From contig NZ_JAPCKJ010000003.1 of NCBI RefSeq assembly GCF_034439435.1, positions 372,001 to 436,000 of the forward strand: 64,000 bases of DNA, written 5' to 3'. Positions 27,179 to 35,184 of the stretch are shown here, one piece after another (within the stretch, counting starts at the first letter, position 1; each line of letters starts with the position of its first letter). Both the position numbers and the translations under genes were made by a program. The DNA is from Sarcina sp034439435 (GTDB taxonomy: Bacteria; Bacillota; Clostridia; Clostridiales; Clostridiaceae). Under the pieces are notes generated by a model. That model was not told the DNA's origin. It worked only from the letters and a program-made list of their open reading frames with translations, and did no database searches.

Positions 27179-27967
27179 TTTACATCCTCCCATAAATAAT
27201 TTTTTATTATTTTGAAATAGCATTAATTTTTAATGCTAAAACACACGAAGTAAAATTTTTTCTTATTGTTTCTATAATTTGTGGATTTATCTTTTAGAAT
27301 ATATTAAGTGTTATTTTTATGATAGTTACTTATTTTAATAAAAAGATTTTTTCTCTTAATTCTCTTTAAATCTTTTAAGAATATAATTTTTGAAATGCAA
27401 CGACTAAAATTTGATTACTAGAATGTTTAATAAAAATTATTAAATACTAAATAGATATTTAATTAATCCCTTCTTAGGACACTAAAACATAATTTAAGTT
27501 TTTCTTATAAAATCAATTCTCCTAAAAAACTTTGTTATTTTTGAAAAATGTTTTCAAAATAAGATTTTTTTGAAAATATTTTTCTTATATTCCATATTGT
27601 AATCCTTTTCTAAAGAAATTTCAATACAATAAAGATATTTTTATGGTAAGTTTTTCTATTAATTTTTCACAAATTTGCTGTTAATCTTTATATCCCTCTG
27701 TTTAAATTTAATTTTAGTATAAGAAGTACCTATCAATTTACTCTGAAAATTAAAGATTTTAGCCTTTAAAGCAATATTTTTCTTATTAAATTCTATACAC
27801 AAGAAAATTTTTTTCACTAAATTATATTTTCGAAAATAATTTTCTTAAATTTAACTATCAATTTTAACTTGAATTTAAAGTTTTAAGAATTAAATATGAA
27901 TATGTTAAGCTTCTCATAAAGATAATTTAATATAGCCATAGAGTAAAATAATGCTCTATTTAATTTT
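27179..27967. promoter_or_regulatory. Long nanI upstream region
   Basis: Nearly 800 bases without a gene. It contains the 21-bp palindrome TTTTGAAAA-ATG-TTTTCAAAA at 27539-27559, which resembles a CcpA cre-like or other repressor site, and ATTTTCGAAAAT at 27826-27837. nanI is known to be under complex control in C. perfringens. Which protein binds these sites cannot be told from sequence alone. Confidence 0.5.
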
Positions 27968-27975
27968 GTCCTAAA

Positions 27976-28023
27976 GTAACTCCAACTGACTTTATGAAAT
28001 TAATAGATAAAATGGATCAATAA
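27976..28023 (+). pseudogene. C-terminal stump of a GxGYxYP-type gene
   Basis: Fifteen codons and a stop, VTPTDFMKLIDKMDQ, matching the last residues of the gene at 22175-23836 with changes at only a few positions. It is followed by the same terminator. The remaining coding sequence is absent. Confidence 0.75.
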
Positions 28024-28028
28024 ACTAA

Positions 28029-28063
28029 AAAGACTATGACTTTTATTTAAAGTCATAGTCTTT
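28029..28063. terminator. Duplicated terminator hairpin
   Basis: Exact copy of the hairpin at 23842-23876. It now probably serves the leftward small membrane-protein gene (stop at 28086). Confidence 0.75.
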
Positions 28064-28085
28064 CTTATTTCAATTAGTACCTTTA

Positions 28086-28340
28086 TTAGTCGCAACCACA
28101 ATCCCCTCCACTATCGCATCCACAATCACCCCAAGAATCATTACAATCGCAGTTATCCCAACCATTATTGCAATCACAATCATTCCAATTATAATCACTT
28201 GAACTATTTATAAAATAACTATCTCTTCTATTATTAGAAGGTTCCCCTGAATTATTTCCTCCTAAGACCACTATCTTTAATAAACTTGCAATTGCACATG
28301 AAGCAATAAATACAAATATTACACCTAATAATATTTCCAT
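28086..28340 (-). CDS. Small membrane protein with Cys/Asp-rich repeat tail
   Basis: 84 residues. One N-terminal transmembrane helix (about 3-27) and a polar linker lead to a tail of repeats (NDCDCNNGW, DNCDCNDSW, GDCGCDSGG, DCGCD) with eight Cys in CxC pairs alternating with Asp, Asn, Trp and Gly. Such clusters suggest metal binding or cross-linking at the cell surface; no family was recognised. SD AAGGAGAG precedes ATG 28340. It lies downstream of the XRE regulator with the Ser-Ile-Gly repeat tail and is probably in the same transcript. Confidence 0.75.
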   Translation of the reverse strand: MEILLGVIFVFIASCAIASLLKIVVLGGNNSGEPSNNRRDSYFINSSSDYNWNDCDCNNGWDNCDCNDSWGDCGCDSGGDCGCD

Positions 28341-28376
28341 AAAATCTCTCCTTATTTTTCATAATCTATATTAGAA

Positions 28377-28496
28377 TCAAATTTTGTACTTAAAACCTAC
28401 AGCTCTTTTTGATAAACTATCATATATAACTTCAACTTTTCTATTTAATCTTATTGGTTGAAAGCCTTTAGAATCTAAAAAGACTTTAGTAAAAAT
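28377..28496 (-). other. Possible 39-codon ORF or gene remnant without standard start
   Basis: An open frame between the XRE gene and the Cys-rich gene reads IFTKVFLDSKGFQPIRLNRK, then VEVIYDSLSKRAVGFKYKI and stop. SD GGAGG (28510-28506) lies 9 nt before an ATT codon; no ATG, GTG or TTG is available. The protein-like composition suggests either an ATT-initiated peptide or the tail of a decayed gene. Confidence 0.25.
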
Positions 28497-28501
28497 TCTA
28501 T

Positions 28502-29335
28502 CTATCCTCCTATTCTAATACAGCTAATAAAAAAGTTAATTTTCTCTATAAACCCCTCACTTAAATTAGAATATTCCTGTTTAATTAAATTTCTCACCTC
28601 TTCTACAGATGCATCTAATGGAAGTGTATTTGCTCCTTCAGCTATATTTCCTATGGCTATATTAGCCTTTGCATAATCTCCTATTGCTACATCTGATGCT
28701 ATTGCACTTGCACCTACTGCATATTTTCCTATAGATAGTGAACCTATTGAAAATACCCCTATGGATATTGCTCCAATTGAAAATGTACCTATAGAAATGG
28801 CTCCTACTGATAATAATATTCCTATTGCTAAAACTGCCAAACTGATTAACCCCATAGATATAAATCCCAAACTCAAAACTCCAAAAGAGATAAATCCTAA
28901 AGATATGATCCCATATGATATACTTCCTATAGCAACTATCCCCTTTGCCTTCTTCAAACCTCTTCCTAAGTTAATATGCACAAGTGGTAATCCAAATAAT
29001 CTCCTTTTACTCTTATATTCATACTCCAATGAACCTCTGTTAAAGTTAATAATTACCTGTGTTTCTTTATTACCTACTTTTTCTGCTTCTTGTTTTTCTC
29101 CATTATTTATTTCTTTCCTTTTAAGAGTATCAAAATCATCGCTCTCTTTAACCAAACTATCTATGGTTACATTATATAGTTCAGAAAGTATTATTAGCTT
29201 ATTTAAATCTGGTGTTGATTGTCCAGATTCCCACTTTGAAATCGCTTGTCTTGATATTCCTAATTTCTCTGCTAATTCTTCTTGAGATAATCCATTCTTC
29301 TTTCTTATTAATTGTAATTTTTCAGCTAGCTTCAT
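28502..29335 (-). CDS. XRE regulator with Ser-Ile-Gly pentapeptide-like repeat tail
   Basis: 277 residues from ATG 29335 (SD GGAGGTGA); ten extra upstream residues are unlikely. Residues 1-65 form a canonical HTH_3 (LAEKLQLIRKKNGLSQEELA, ISRQAISKWESG). A charged linker follows. Residues about 130-240 are then a hydrophobic array in which Ser-Ile/Leu-Gly or Ala-Ile-Gly recurs about every five residues (FSIGA, ISIGV, FSIGS, LSIGK, YAVGA). This may form a solenoid or membrane-embedded structure. It ends with a polar 35-residue tail. It is probably a regulator tied to the membrane that senses a signal unknown at present. Confidence 0.8.
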   Translation of the reverse strand: MKLAEKLQLIRKKNGLSQEELAEKLGISRQAISKWESGQSTPDLNKLIILSELYNVTIDSLVKESDDFDTLKRKEINNGEKQEAEKVGNKETQVIINFNRGSLEYEYKSKRRLFGLPLVHINLGRGLKKAKGIVAIGSISYGIISLGFISFGVLSLGFISMGLISLAVLAIGILLSVGAISIGTFSIGAISIGVFSIGSLSIGKYAVGASAIASDVAIGDYAKANIAIGNIAEGANTLPLDASVEEVRNLIKQEYSNLSEGFIEKINFFISCIRIGG

Positions 29336-29633
29336 ACTCTTCACCTCCATAGAAAAACTATACAAAATTCATATATATTAATCTACCAACTAGCAATTTC
29401 TTTTTGTCAACCATAGGTTGCATCCCTGTATTAATCAACTTTTAGCTATAATATGGCTTCCATTTTCTAAGCATTAATTAAACTCTGAATTATTATCTAT
29501 TAAACCTATATCCCTAGCTTATATCTCTCTTTAAATTACCTTATTATACCATATATTTAAAAACCTATATAATATTATTCTCTCTTGTTATTAAACCACT
29601 TCTTAAAATATTAACTATTATAATTTCATAACT
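29336..29633. other. Intergenic region upstream of the XRE gene
   Basis: About 300 bases, AT-rich, presumably holding the XRE promoter (minus strand). Nothing else was recognised before the nitrilase terminator. Confidence 0.4.
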
Positions 29634-29674
29634 AAAAAAGGATTATGGTTTTGTTATAAACCATAATCCTTTTT
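29634..29674 (-). terminator. Terminator of nitrilase-family gene
   Basis: AAAAAGGATTATGGTTT / AAACCATAATCCTTTTT is a 17-bp perfect stem abutting the stop at 29677. Confidence 0.85.
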
Positions 29675-29676
29675 AT

Positions 29677-30579
29677 CTATTTTTTATTATTTATTCTTAT
29701 AAAAGGTTCTTCTACTTTAGTATCTATCAATTTGTCATAAGCTTTAACTTTTCTATAAGCATTTCCCCAAGTTTCATTTCTCCTATAATCACGTATCTTG
29801 TCTAAATCAAATTCAGCCACAATTATACCTTCTTCTAAAGAATTAGCTTTAACTATGTTATTATCAATATAATTTCCACTCTCATCAAAAACTATAGGAC
29901 TATATGCACAAGAATTCCCCCATTTTTCTCCTGGATAATTAGCCATAGCAACTCCCACCATATTTTCAAAGGCTCTGGTTGATAATTGATTTATTCTAGC
30001 TGGATTCATATCACAAGCATTAGGCACAAGGATAATTTCTGTTCCTTTAAGCATTAGTACTCTAGCGCTCTCTGGGAATTCCCTGTCATAACAAATCATA
30101 ATACCTAATTTAACACCATTAAAATCACAAACCTTAAATTCTTCTCCCCCTTGAAGCAAAGCTTCTAATGAAAAATCACAGGTATGAACCTTTGAATATT
30201 TCATTAAAATTTCTCCAGTTTTATCAATTACTAAAGCGGTATTTTGCGGAGCCTTTTTTCCTTTTGAAAGATAGGTAATAACAACTCCAATTTTCAACTT
30301 TTTAGCAACTTCTCTAAATGATTTGACATAATTACTCTCTTCATCAATAGCTTCTTCAAGCCATTTTTTTCTTTCCTCTTCATAGCTTTCATCAAAAGGA
30401 TTGTCAAAGGCATCTTCATATGGTGGGTTATATCCATTTGACCACATCTCTGGGAAAAGCACTATATCTACCCCCAGTTCTTTTCCCTTTCTCACATATT
30501 CTAATCCTAACTTTAAATTCATATCTATACTATTTGCAAAAGCTTTTTCTTGCACTAATCCAATTTTAAAACTTTTCAT
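29677..30579 (-). CDS. Carbon-nitrogen hydrolase (nitrilase superfamily)
   Basis: 300 residues with the catalytic triad of the superfamily: Glu in LFPEMWSNGY (about 44), Lys in KYSKVHTCDF (about 125) and Cys in MICYDREFPES (about 159). These enzymes hydrolyse amides or nitriles via a Cys thioester; omega-amidase or N-carbamoyl hydrolase types look similar, and the substrate cannot be set. SD GAGAGGTAA precedes ATG 30579. Monocistronic, with its own terminator. Confidence 0.88.
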   Translation of the reverse strand: MKSFKIGLVQEKAFANSIDMNLKLGLEYVRKGKELGVDIVLFPEMWSNGYNPPYEDAFDNPFDESYEEERKKWLEEAIDEESNYVKSFREVAKKLKIGVVITYLSKGKKAPQNTALVIDKTGEILMKYSKVHTCDFSLEALLQGGEEFKVCDFNGVKLGIMICYDREFPESARVLMLKGTEIILVPNACDMNPARINQLSTRAFENMVGVAMANYPGEKWGNSCAYSPIVFDESGNYIDNNIVKANSLEEGIIVAEFDLDKIRDYRRNETWGNAYRKVKAYDKLIDTKVEEPFIRINNKK

Positions 30580-30705
30580 AAATTACCTCTCACCCATTAA
30601 ATTAACACTTAATTTTCTATATTTTCTTTCTGGATAATGAATTTATCCTAATCATTAAAGACATCATCTATACCTACATAATTTATATTTATAAAATCAC
30701 TTCAA

Positions 30706-31599
30706 TTAAAATAAGCTCATTTGAACTTTTTCATATCTACTTTTATAATCTTTAATTATGTCATCCATCTTATATAGAAGTTCATATTTTTCACACTCTT
30801 CTTTAAATACTTTCCAAAGCTTTGAAGATTTCATAGATGGGCACTCATATTTTTCTCCATAAGTAGCAACATATTTTTTAACCATCTCATCATTTCCATA
30901 GATTTCTCTTAATTTATTATAATAATACTCTCTTTGATTTTGTCTTAAAGTAACTCCAAGCCCATAAGAAAATACAAATTTTGCTCCACATTCATAAGCT
31001 TTTCTAATAATATTAATAATATTTTCTTCACTATCATTTATGAAAGGAAGGATTGGCATAAGAAGTACTCCAACATATATTCCATTATCACTTAATTCTT
31101 TTATAGCCTTAAATCTCTCACTACTAAGACTTACATTAGGCTCTATCTTTTTACATAAGTTATCATCATATGTTGTAATAGTAATTTTTATTAATACCTC
31201 TGAATGTTCTTGTATCTTTTTTAAAATGTCTATATCTCTTGTAATTAAGCTGCTCTTTGTGGCAATGCTTATGCCAAAATTATATTTATCTACTAATTTA
31301 AGTGCTTCTCTAGTAAGCAAATATTTTTTTTCAAAAGGATTATAAGGATCACTCATTGCTCCTATTCCTATTACTCCTTTTTTCTTTTTACTCTTTAAAT
31401 CTTTTTCTATTATTTCTGTAGATTTTTCCTTAGCTCTTACTCTATCAAAATCTATTATATTATAACAATTACTCCTTGAATCACAATATATACATCCATG
31501 ACAACATCCTTTATATATGTTCATGTTGTAATTAAGCCCAAACCATGAATTATTCTCCACATAGCCCGATATAATTTTTTTAGCTGGTATATACTCCAT
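30706..31599 (-). CDS. Radical SAM protein, SPL family
   Basis: 297 residues with the CxxxCxxC cluster motif in YKGCCHGCIYCDSRS (about 32-46), binding a [4Fe-4S] cluster and S-adenosylmethionine. The GIGAMSDPYNPFEKKYLLTR block and general layout match the spore-photoproduct-lyase-like/Rv2578c group of radical SAM proteins. It is shorter than true SPL, and its substrate is unknown. SD AAGGAGAAG precedes ATG 31599. It appears to be a single-gene unit. Confidence 0.85.
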   Translation of the reverse strand: MEYIPAKKIISGYVENNSWFGLNYNMNIYKGCCHGCIYCDSRSNCYNIIDFDRVRAKEKSTEIIEKDLKSKKKKGVIGIGAMSDPYNPFEKKYLLTREALKLVDKYNFGISIATKSSLITRDIDILKKIQEHSEVLIKITITTYDDNLCKKIEPNVSLSSERFKAIKELSDNGIYVGVLLMPILPFINDSEENIINIIRKAYECGAKFVFSYGLGVTLRQNQREYYYNKLREIYGNDEMVKKYVATYGEKYECPSMKSSKLWKVFKEECEKYELLYKMDDIIKDYKSRYEKVQMSLF

Positions 31600-31770
31600 A
31601 AATTCTTCTCCTTCTTTTAATCATAATCTAAACTAAAAGCTGAATTTTATATTATATATCTTATTTTAATTATATTCTTATTAAAAGTCCTTGTGTTTAT
31701 AGATAAAAAATAATTTCTCCTTTTAAATTAGTCCTATTTTAGGTGAATATTGATTTAAATTAAATATAAA

Positions 31771-31803
31771 AAGAGAATCACAACAAACTATTATGATTCT
31801 CTC
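31771..31803 (-). terminator. Terminator of HAD phosphatase gene
   Basis: AGAGAATCA-rich stem closing with TGATTCTCT, followed by a T-run on the minus strand. Confidence 0.75.
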
Positions 31804-31830
31804 CATATTATTAAAAATTACTATTCAATT

Positions 31831-32628
31831 CTATAATCCTACAACTTCTTTAATTTGATGCATAACTCCATCTTCATCATTGCTCTTAGCTACAAATCTT
31901 GAAACCTTTTTTAATTTTTCATGAGCATTATCCATTGCATAACTATGATACGCACTATCCATCATCTCTAAATCATTTAAGTAATCTCCAAAAACCATAG
32001 TCTCTTCAAACTTAATATCTAATAGATTTTGTATTTTTCTTATTGCAGCTCCTTTATTAACTCCTTTTGCCATTATATCTAACCATAAATAGGCAGCTAC
32101 AGTTACTTGAAGCTTGTCCTTATATTTATCAAAATGATTTAAACTGTTATTTTCTGCTCCCTCAAAATCACACATAGTAACTTTTAAGATTGTATCATCA
32201 ACTTTTTCTAAATCTTCTACTATTTCAAATCTATCGTAATACTTTCTTACTTCTACTAAAAATTTCTCATCATCACAATCAACATAAGCTGATTTTTTCC
32301 CACATAAAACAACATGAGCATTTTCTACAGTTTTTCCAACTCTAATAAGCTCATTTGCCATTTCTCTATCTAGTTCATTTACCACAATTTCTTTTCCTTT
32401 ATAAACAACAAAAGTTCCATTTTCGGATATAAATAACATTTCTTCTTTTATATCTGAAAACTTGTTAATCAAATTATAGTATTGTCTTCCACTAGCTGCT
32501 GCAAAAAGTATGTCCCTTTTTTTAAGCTCATTAAAAACATCATAAAAGTCTTTGCTTAACTCCTTATTGCTATTTAATAATGTTCCATCCATATCAGATG
32601 CAATAAATCTTATGTTTTTCTTATTCAT
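31831..32628 (-). CDS. Cof-type HAD-IIB phosphatase (copy 1)
   Basis: 265 residues. Motif I DMDGTLLNSNKE (about 9-20) has both catalytic aspartates. Motif II is AAASGRQ, Lys in KGAAIRKI (motif III) and DYLNDLEMM (motif IV), with a C2-type cap as in Cof/YidA sugar-phosphate phosphatases. It is paralogous to the gene at 33119-33907 over its whole length, with motifs fully conserved. ATG 32628 fits SD AGGAGG better than ATG 32634. The leader upstream contains paired hairpins (separate entry). Likely substrates are phosphosugars or flavin-type phosphates. Confidence 0.88.
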   Translation of the reverse strand: MNKKNIRFIASDMDGTLLNSNKELSKDFYDVFNELKKRDILFAAASGRQYYNLINKFSDIKEEMLFISENGTFVVYKGKEIVVNELDREMANELIRVGKTVENAHVVLCGKKSAYVDCDDEKFLVEVRKYYDRFEIVEDLEKVDDTILKVTMCDFEGAENNSLNHFDKYKDKLQVTVAAYLWLDIMAKGVNKGAAIRKIQNLLDIKFEETMVFGDYLNDLEMMDSAYHSYAMDNAHEKLKKVSRFVAKSNDEDGVMHQIKEVVGL

Positions 32629-32634
32629 CTTCAT

Positions 32635-32735
32635 TTCCTCCTAAGTAAAAAAGAAATATGCATTTAGCATATCTCCGCTCTCTACAAGTTTTTCCCAAGT
32701 TTTTGTTATTTGGTTAACCCATTCCAAATAAAAAT
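32635..32735 (-). promoter_or_regulatory. Structured leader of HAD copy 1
   Basis: In the minus-strand 5' leader TTATTTGG / CCAAATAA (32708-32733, 10-nt loop) is followed by ATATGC-TAAAT-GCATAT and then TTCTTTTTT just before SD AGGAGG. The second hairpin plus T-run is terminator-like, so an attenuator is possible. It does not match a riboswitch class I recognise. Confidence 0.4.
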
Positions 32736-32817
32736 CAAGCAAATTATATTATATCATTTTTAATGTTTTGTTCCTCTTCTCAAAACTCATTTATAAGACA
32801 ATAAAAGTGCCTTAAAT

Positions 32818-32856
32818 AAAAAAAAGTACTATTTTTCTAATTAAATAGCACTTTTT
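32818..32856 (-). terminator. Terminator of DeoR/HAD copy 2 unit
   Basis: AAAAGTGCTATTT / AAATAGTACTTTT (one G-U pair) with flanking A/T runs on the minus strand, 260 nt past the HAD copy 2 stop. Confidence 0.65.
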
Positions 32857-33118
32857 TAAAATAATTTAATTTCCACTAAAAATATTGTTTTTTCTGTATA
32901 TTTATAACTAAAGTTCCAGTTATATATAGAATTTCACTTGAATTATTATGAATATCTCATAAAATATAGTAATAACCTCTTTTGATAATTCTTTATGCAC
33001 TTAACTACTCAAGATTTATAATATAAAATATTATTAGCTAATATTTATAAATAAAAATATCTAATAACTCAATAAAATTTAATTTCAAAGTAATAAACTT
33101 TTTAGTTGATATTACTAA
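32857..33118. other. 3' untranslated stretch, no gene seen
   Basis: About 260 bases of AT-rich DNA between the HAD copy 2 stop and the terminator. No ORF or clear structure was seen. Confidence 0.4.
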
Positions 33119-33907
33119 CTAAAGTCCAACGACCTCTTTAATTTGGTACATAACTCCATCTTCATCATTATTCTTCTCAGTTATGAATCTTGAAACCTTC
33201 TTTAAGTCTTCATGAGCATTTTCCATGGCATAGCTATGATATGCACTTTTCATCATTTCTAAGTCGTTTAAGTAATCTCCAAATACCATAGTCTCATCAA
33301 ATCCTATATTTAAAAGTTCTTGAATTTCTTTTATGGCAACTCCCTTATTAACTCCACCAGCAGTTACATCAAGCCATATATCTCCTGCTATTGCTACCTG
33401 AAGCTCTTTCTCATATTTTTTAAAATATTTATAACTATTTTTCTCTGATCCATTAAAATCACACATAGTAACTTTTAAAACTGTATCATCAACTTTTTCT
33501 AAGTCCTCTACTATTTCACATCTTTCATAGTATTTTCTAACTTCTTCTAAGAATCTCTCATCATCACATTCAACATAAGCTGAATTTTTACCACATAAAA
33601 CAACATTTGAATTTTCTATGGTTCTTCCTATTCTTATAAGTTCATTAGCTACTTCTCTATCTAATCCGTTAACTACAAGCTCTTTTCCTTTATAAACAAC
33701 AAAAGTTCCATTTTCAGCTATAAATAGCATGTCCTCTTTTATCTTGTCAAATTCTTTTGCTAGAGTATAATATTGTCTTCCACTTGCTGCTGCAAAAAGT
33801 ATATCCCTCTTCTTTAGTTCCTCAAAAACTTCATAAAATTCTGGGCTTACTTCCTTGTTACTATTTAATAAAGTTCCATCCATATCTGTTGCTATAAATT
33901 TTATCAT
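33119..33907 (-). CDS. Cof-type HAD-IIB phosphatase (copy 2)
   Basis: 262 residues, a full-length paralogue of the gene at 31831-32628. Shared blocks include DMDGTLLNSNKE, KKRDILFAAASGRQYY, ENGTFVVYKGKE and VFGDYLNDLEMM. All four HAD motifs are intact. SD AGGAGGATAT precedes ATG 33907. It lies 56 nt downstream of a DeoR-type regulator on the same strand, a common pairing in which the regulator senses a phosphosugar the enzyme may remove. Confidence 0.88.
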   Translation of the reverse strand: MIKFIATDMDGTLLNSNKEVSPEFYEVFEELKKRDILFAAASGRQYYTLAKEFDKIKEDMLFIAENGTFVVYKGKELVVNGLDREVANELIRIGRTIENSNVVLCGKNSAYVECDDERFLEEVRKYYERCEIVEDLEKVDDTVLKVTMCDFNGSEKNSYKYFKKYEKELQVAIAGDIWLDVTAGGVNKGVAIKEIQELLNIGFDETMVFGDYLNDLEMMKSAYHSYAMENAHEDLKKVSRFITEKNNDEDGVMYQIKEVVGL

Positions 33908-33963
33908 ATATATATCCTCCTAAGTAAAAAAAAGTATAAACTAAATTAACTACAAAATAAAAA

Positions 33964-34728
33964 TTAATATATTATAGATATTTCTCTCTCTTTTAGTAAT
34001 TTTAAAATTTCTTCATTTGGTTTTTTATCACTTATTATAAAATCTACATCTTCACATTTTGTAAAACTACAAACACCATCTGTATAAAATTTTTCATTTT
34101 CTGCAACTAAATAAGTTTTTAAACTAGCTTTAATTATAGCATTTTTCATGCTGGCCTCTTCTAAATTAAAATTGCTTATAAAGTCTTCTACTAAATTTAT
34201 TCCACCAACACCTACAAATGATTTATGAAATCTATAATTTTTAACATCCTCAACAGCTCTACCTCCTACGGTTCCCCCTAAATTTTTATTATACATACCA
34301 CCTATGCATATAACATCTATGGAAGGATGTGAATCAAAAAGTATTGCTATTCTATTCATATTTGTTACTACAGTTATGTGCTTTTTAGTATTTAAAAGCA
34401 TATTTGCAATTGAGTAATTTGTAGTAGATGCATCTAAAAATATAAAATCTCCATCTTCAATTTCATTTAAAGCAAGTTTTGCTATGGCATCTTTTTCGCC
34501 TAAATTTTTCATAAGTCTAGGCATGATACTATCATCATGAACAGTTTGTCTTTCTAATATAGCTCCACCATAAGTTCTTTTAAGTAATCCTTCTTGTTCA
34601 AGCTTTTGAAGATCTTTTCTAATCATGCCTTCAGTGACATCAAATCTCTCACTTAAATCTTTAACAAAAACTTTTCCATCTCTTTTTAATATTCTTAAAG
34701 TCTCCTCTAATCGTTCCTCCATGAACAT
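33964..34728 (-). CDS. DeoR-family transcriptional regulator
   Basis: 254 residues with an N-terminal DeoR helix-turn-helix (about 3-55: DGKVFVKDLSERFDVTEGMI, RKDLQKLEQEGLLKRTYGGA) and the C-terminal sugar-phosphate-sensing domain (DGDFIFLDASTTNYSIANML, VVTNMN, VGVGGINL). The regulator heads a probable two-gene unit with HAD copy 2. SD AAGGAGAG precedes ATG 34728. Confidence 0.88.
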   Translation of the reverse strand: MFMEERLEETLRILKRDGKVFVKDLSERFDVTEGMIRKDLQKLEQEGLLKRTYGGAILERQTVHDDSIMPRLMKNLGEKDAIAKLALNEIEDGDFIFLDASTTNYSIANMLLNTKKHITVVTNMNRIAILFDSHPSIDVICIGGMYNKNLGGTVGGRAVEDVKNYRFHKSFVGVGGINLVEDFISNFNLEEASMKNAIIKASLKTYLVAENEKFYTDGVCSFTKCEDVDFIISDKKPNEEILKLLKEREISIIY

Positions 34729-34865
34729 AGTCTTACTCTCCTTTTTACCTAATTAAACTCCAATTTATATAAATCTCTTAATCAAATCGCTTTTATTATT
34801 ATTTGTTATTATTTAATATCATTCTCTTCTCATTTATTATTATATGATATTATTTACTATGAATC

Positions 34866-35183
34866 AATAATAAAAGGGAATATATCAAAACTCAATGACC
34901 AAACCTATCAATATTATGAAGAAAATATCTGGATAAACTTTAGAATTTAAGCTATTATGCAGAATATTTTACGTTAAGAAAAGAAGCTATTTGACCAGCG
35001 GGAGTTCTTCCCCTTAGTAAAATCTTCGGAGTAATTGCTATATAGATGACTCCAATGTAACTAAAGTTCCATTGGATAAGTTCAAGAATCCAAATTAAAA
35101 TTTGGACTTTCACTTAAAATCCAGTAATTCTCGGAATATATTTTTAAGTTTTTTGAGTTATTTTGATATATTCCCTTATTTTA
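34866..35183. repeat. Intergenic element A with terminal inverted repeats
   Basis: The left end (34866-34895, containing AGGGAATATATCAAAA and CTCAA) is matched in inverted form by the right end (35153-35183: TTGAGTTATTTTGATATATT, then CCCTTATTTT). The inside carries several stems (GGAGT/ACTCC; TCCAAATT/AATTTGGA at 35090-35107) and a core, 35077-35120, shared with element B at 36315-36359. No transposase is present. It may be a non-autonomous mobile element or a structured RNA; the right end touches the ZIP stop codon. Confidence 0.6.
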
Positions 35184-35184
35184 G

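Larger units (their letters stand above)
27969..28065 (+). repeat. Direct repeat copy 2 (remnant of a GxGYxYP paralogue)
   Basis: TCCTAAAG, then GTAACTCCAACTGACTTTAT and the rest align with 23761-23878, including an identical terminator hairpin (28029-28063). The frame VTPTDFMKLIDKMDQ-stop (27976-28023) is kept although nothing upstream codes for the rest of the protein. Confidence 0.85.

Noticed and set aside
28747..29000. Apparent tandem DNA repeat that could suggest a CRISPR or VNTR
   Set aside because: The periodicity comes from codons of the xSIGx protein repeat; there are no constant repeats with unique spacers.
28761..29285. 174-codon plus-strand ORF
   Set aside because: Antisense mirror of the Ser-Ile-Gly repeat array; length is a by-product of the repeats.
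32635..32735. Known riboswitch class in the HAD leader
   Set aside because: No match to preQ1, THF, fluoride, purine or other consensus cores that I could recognise.
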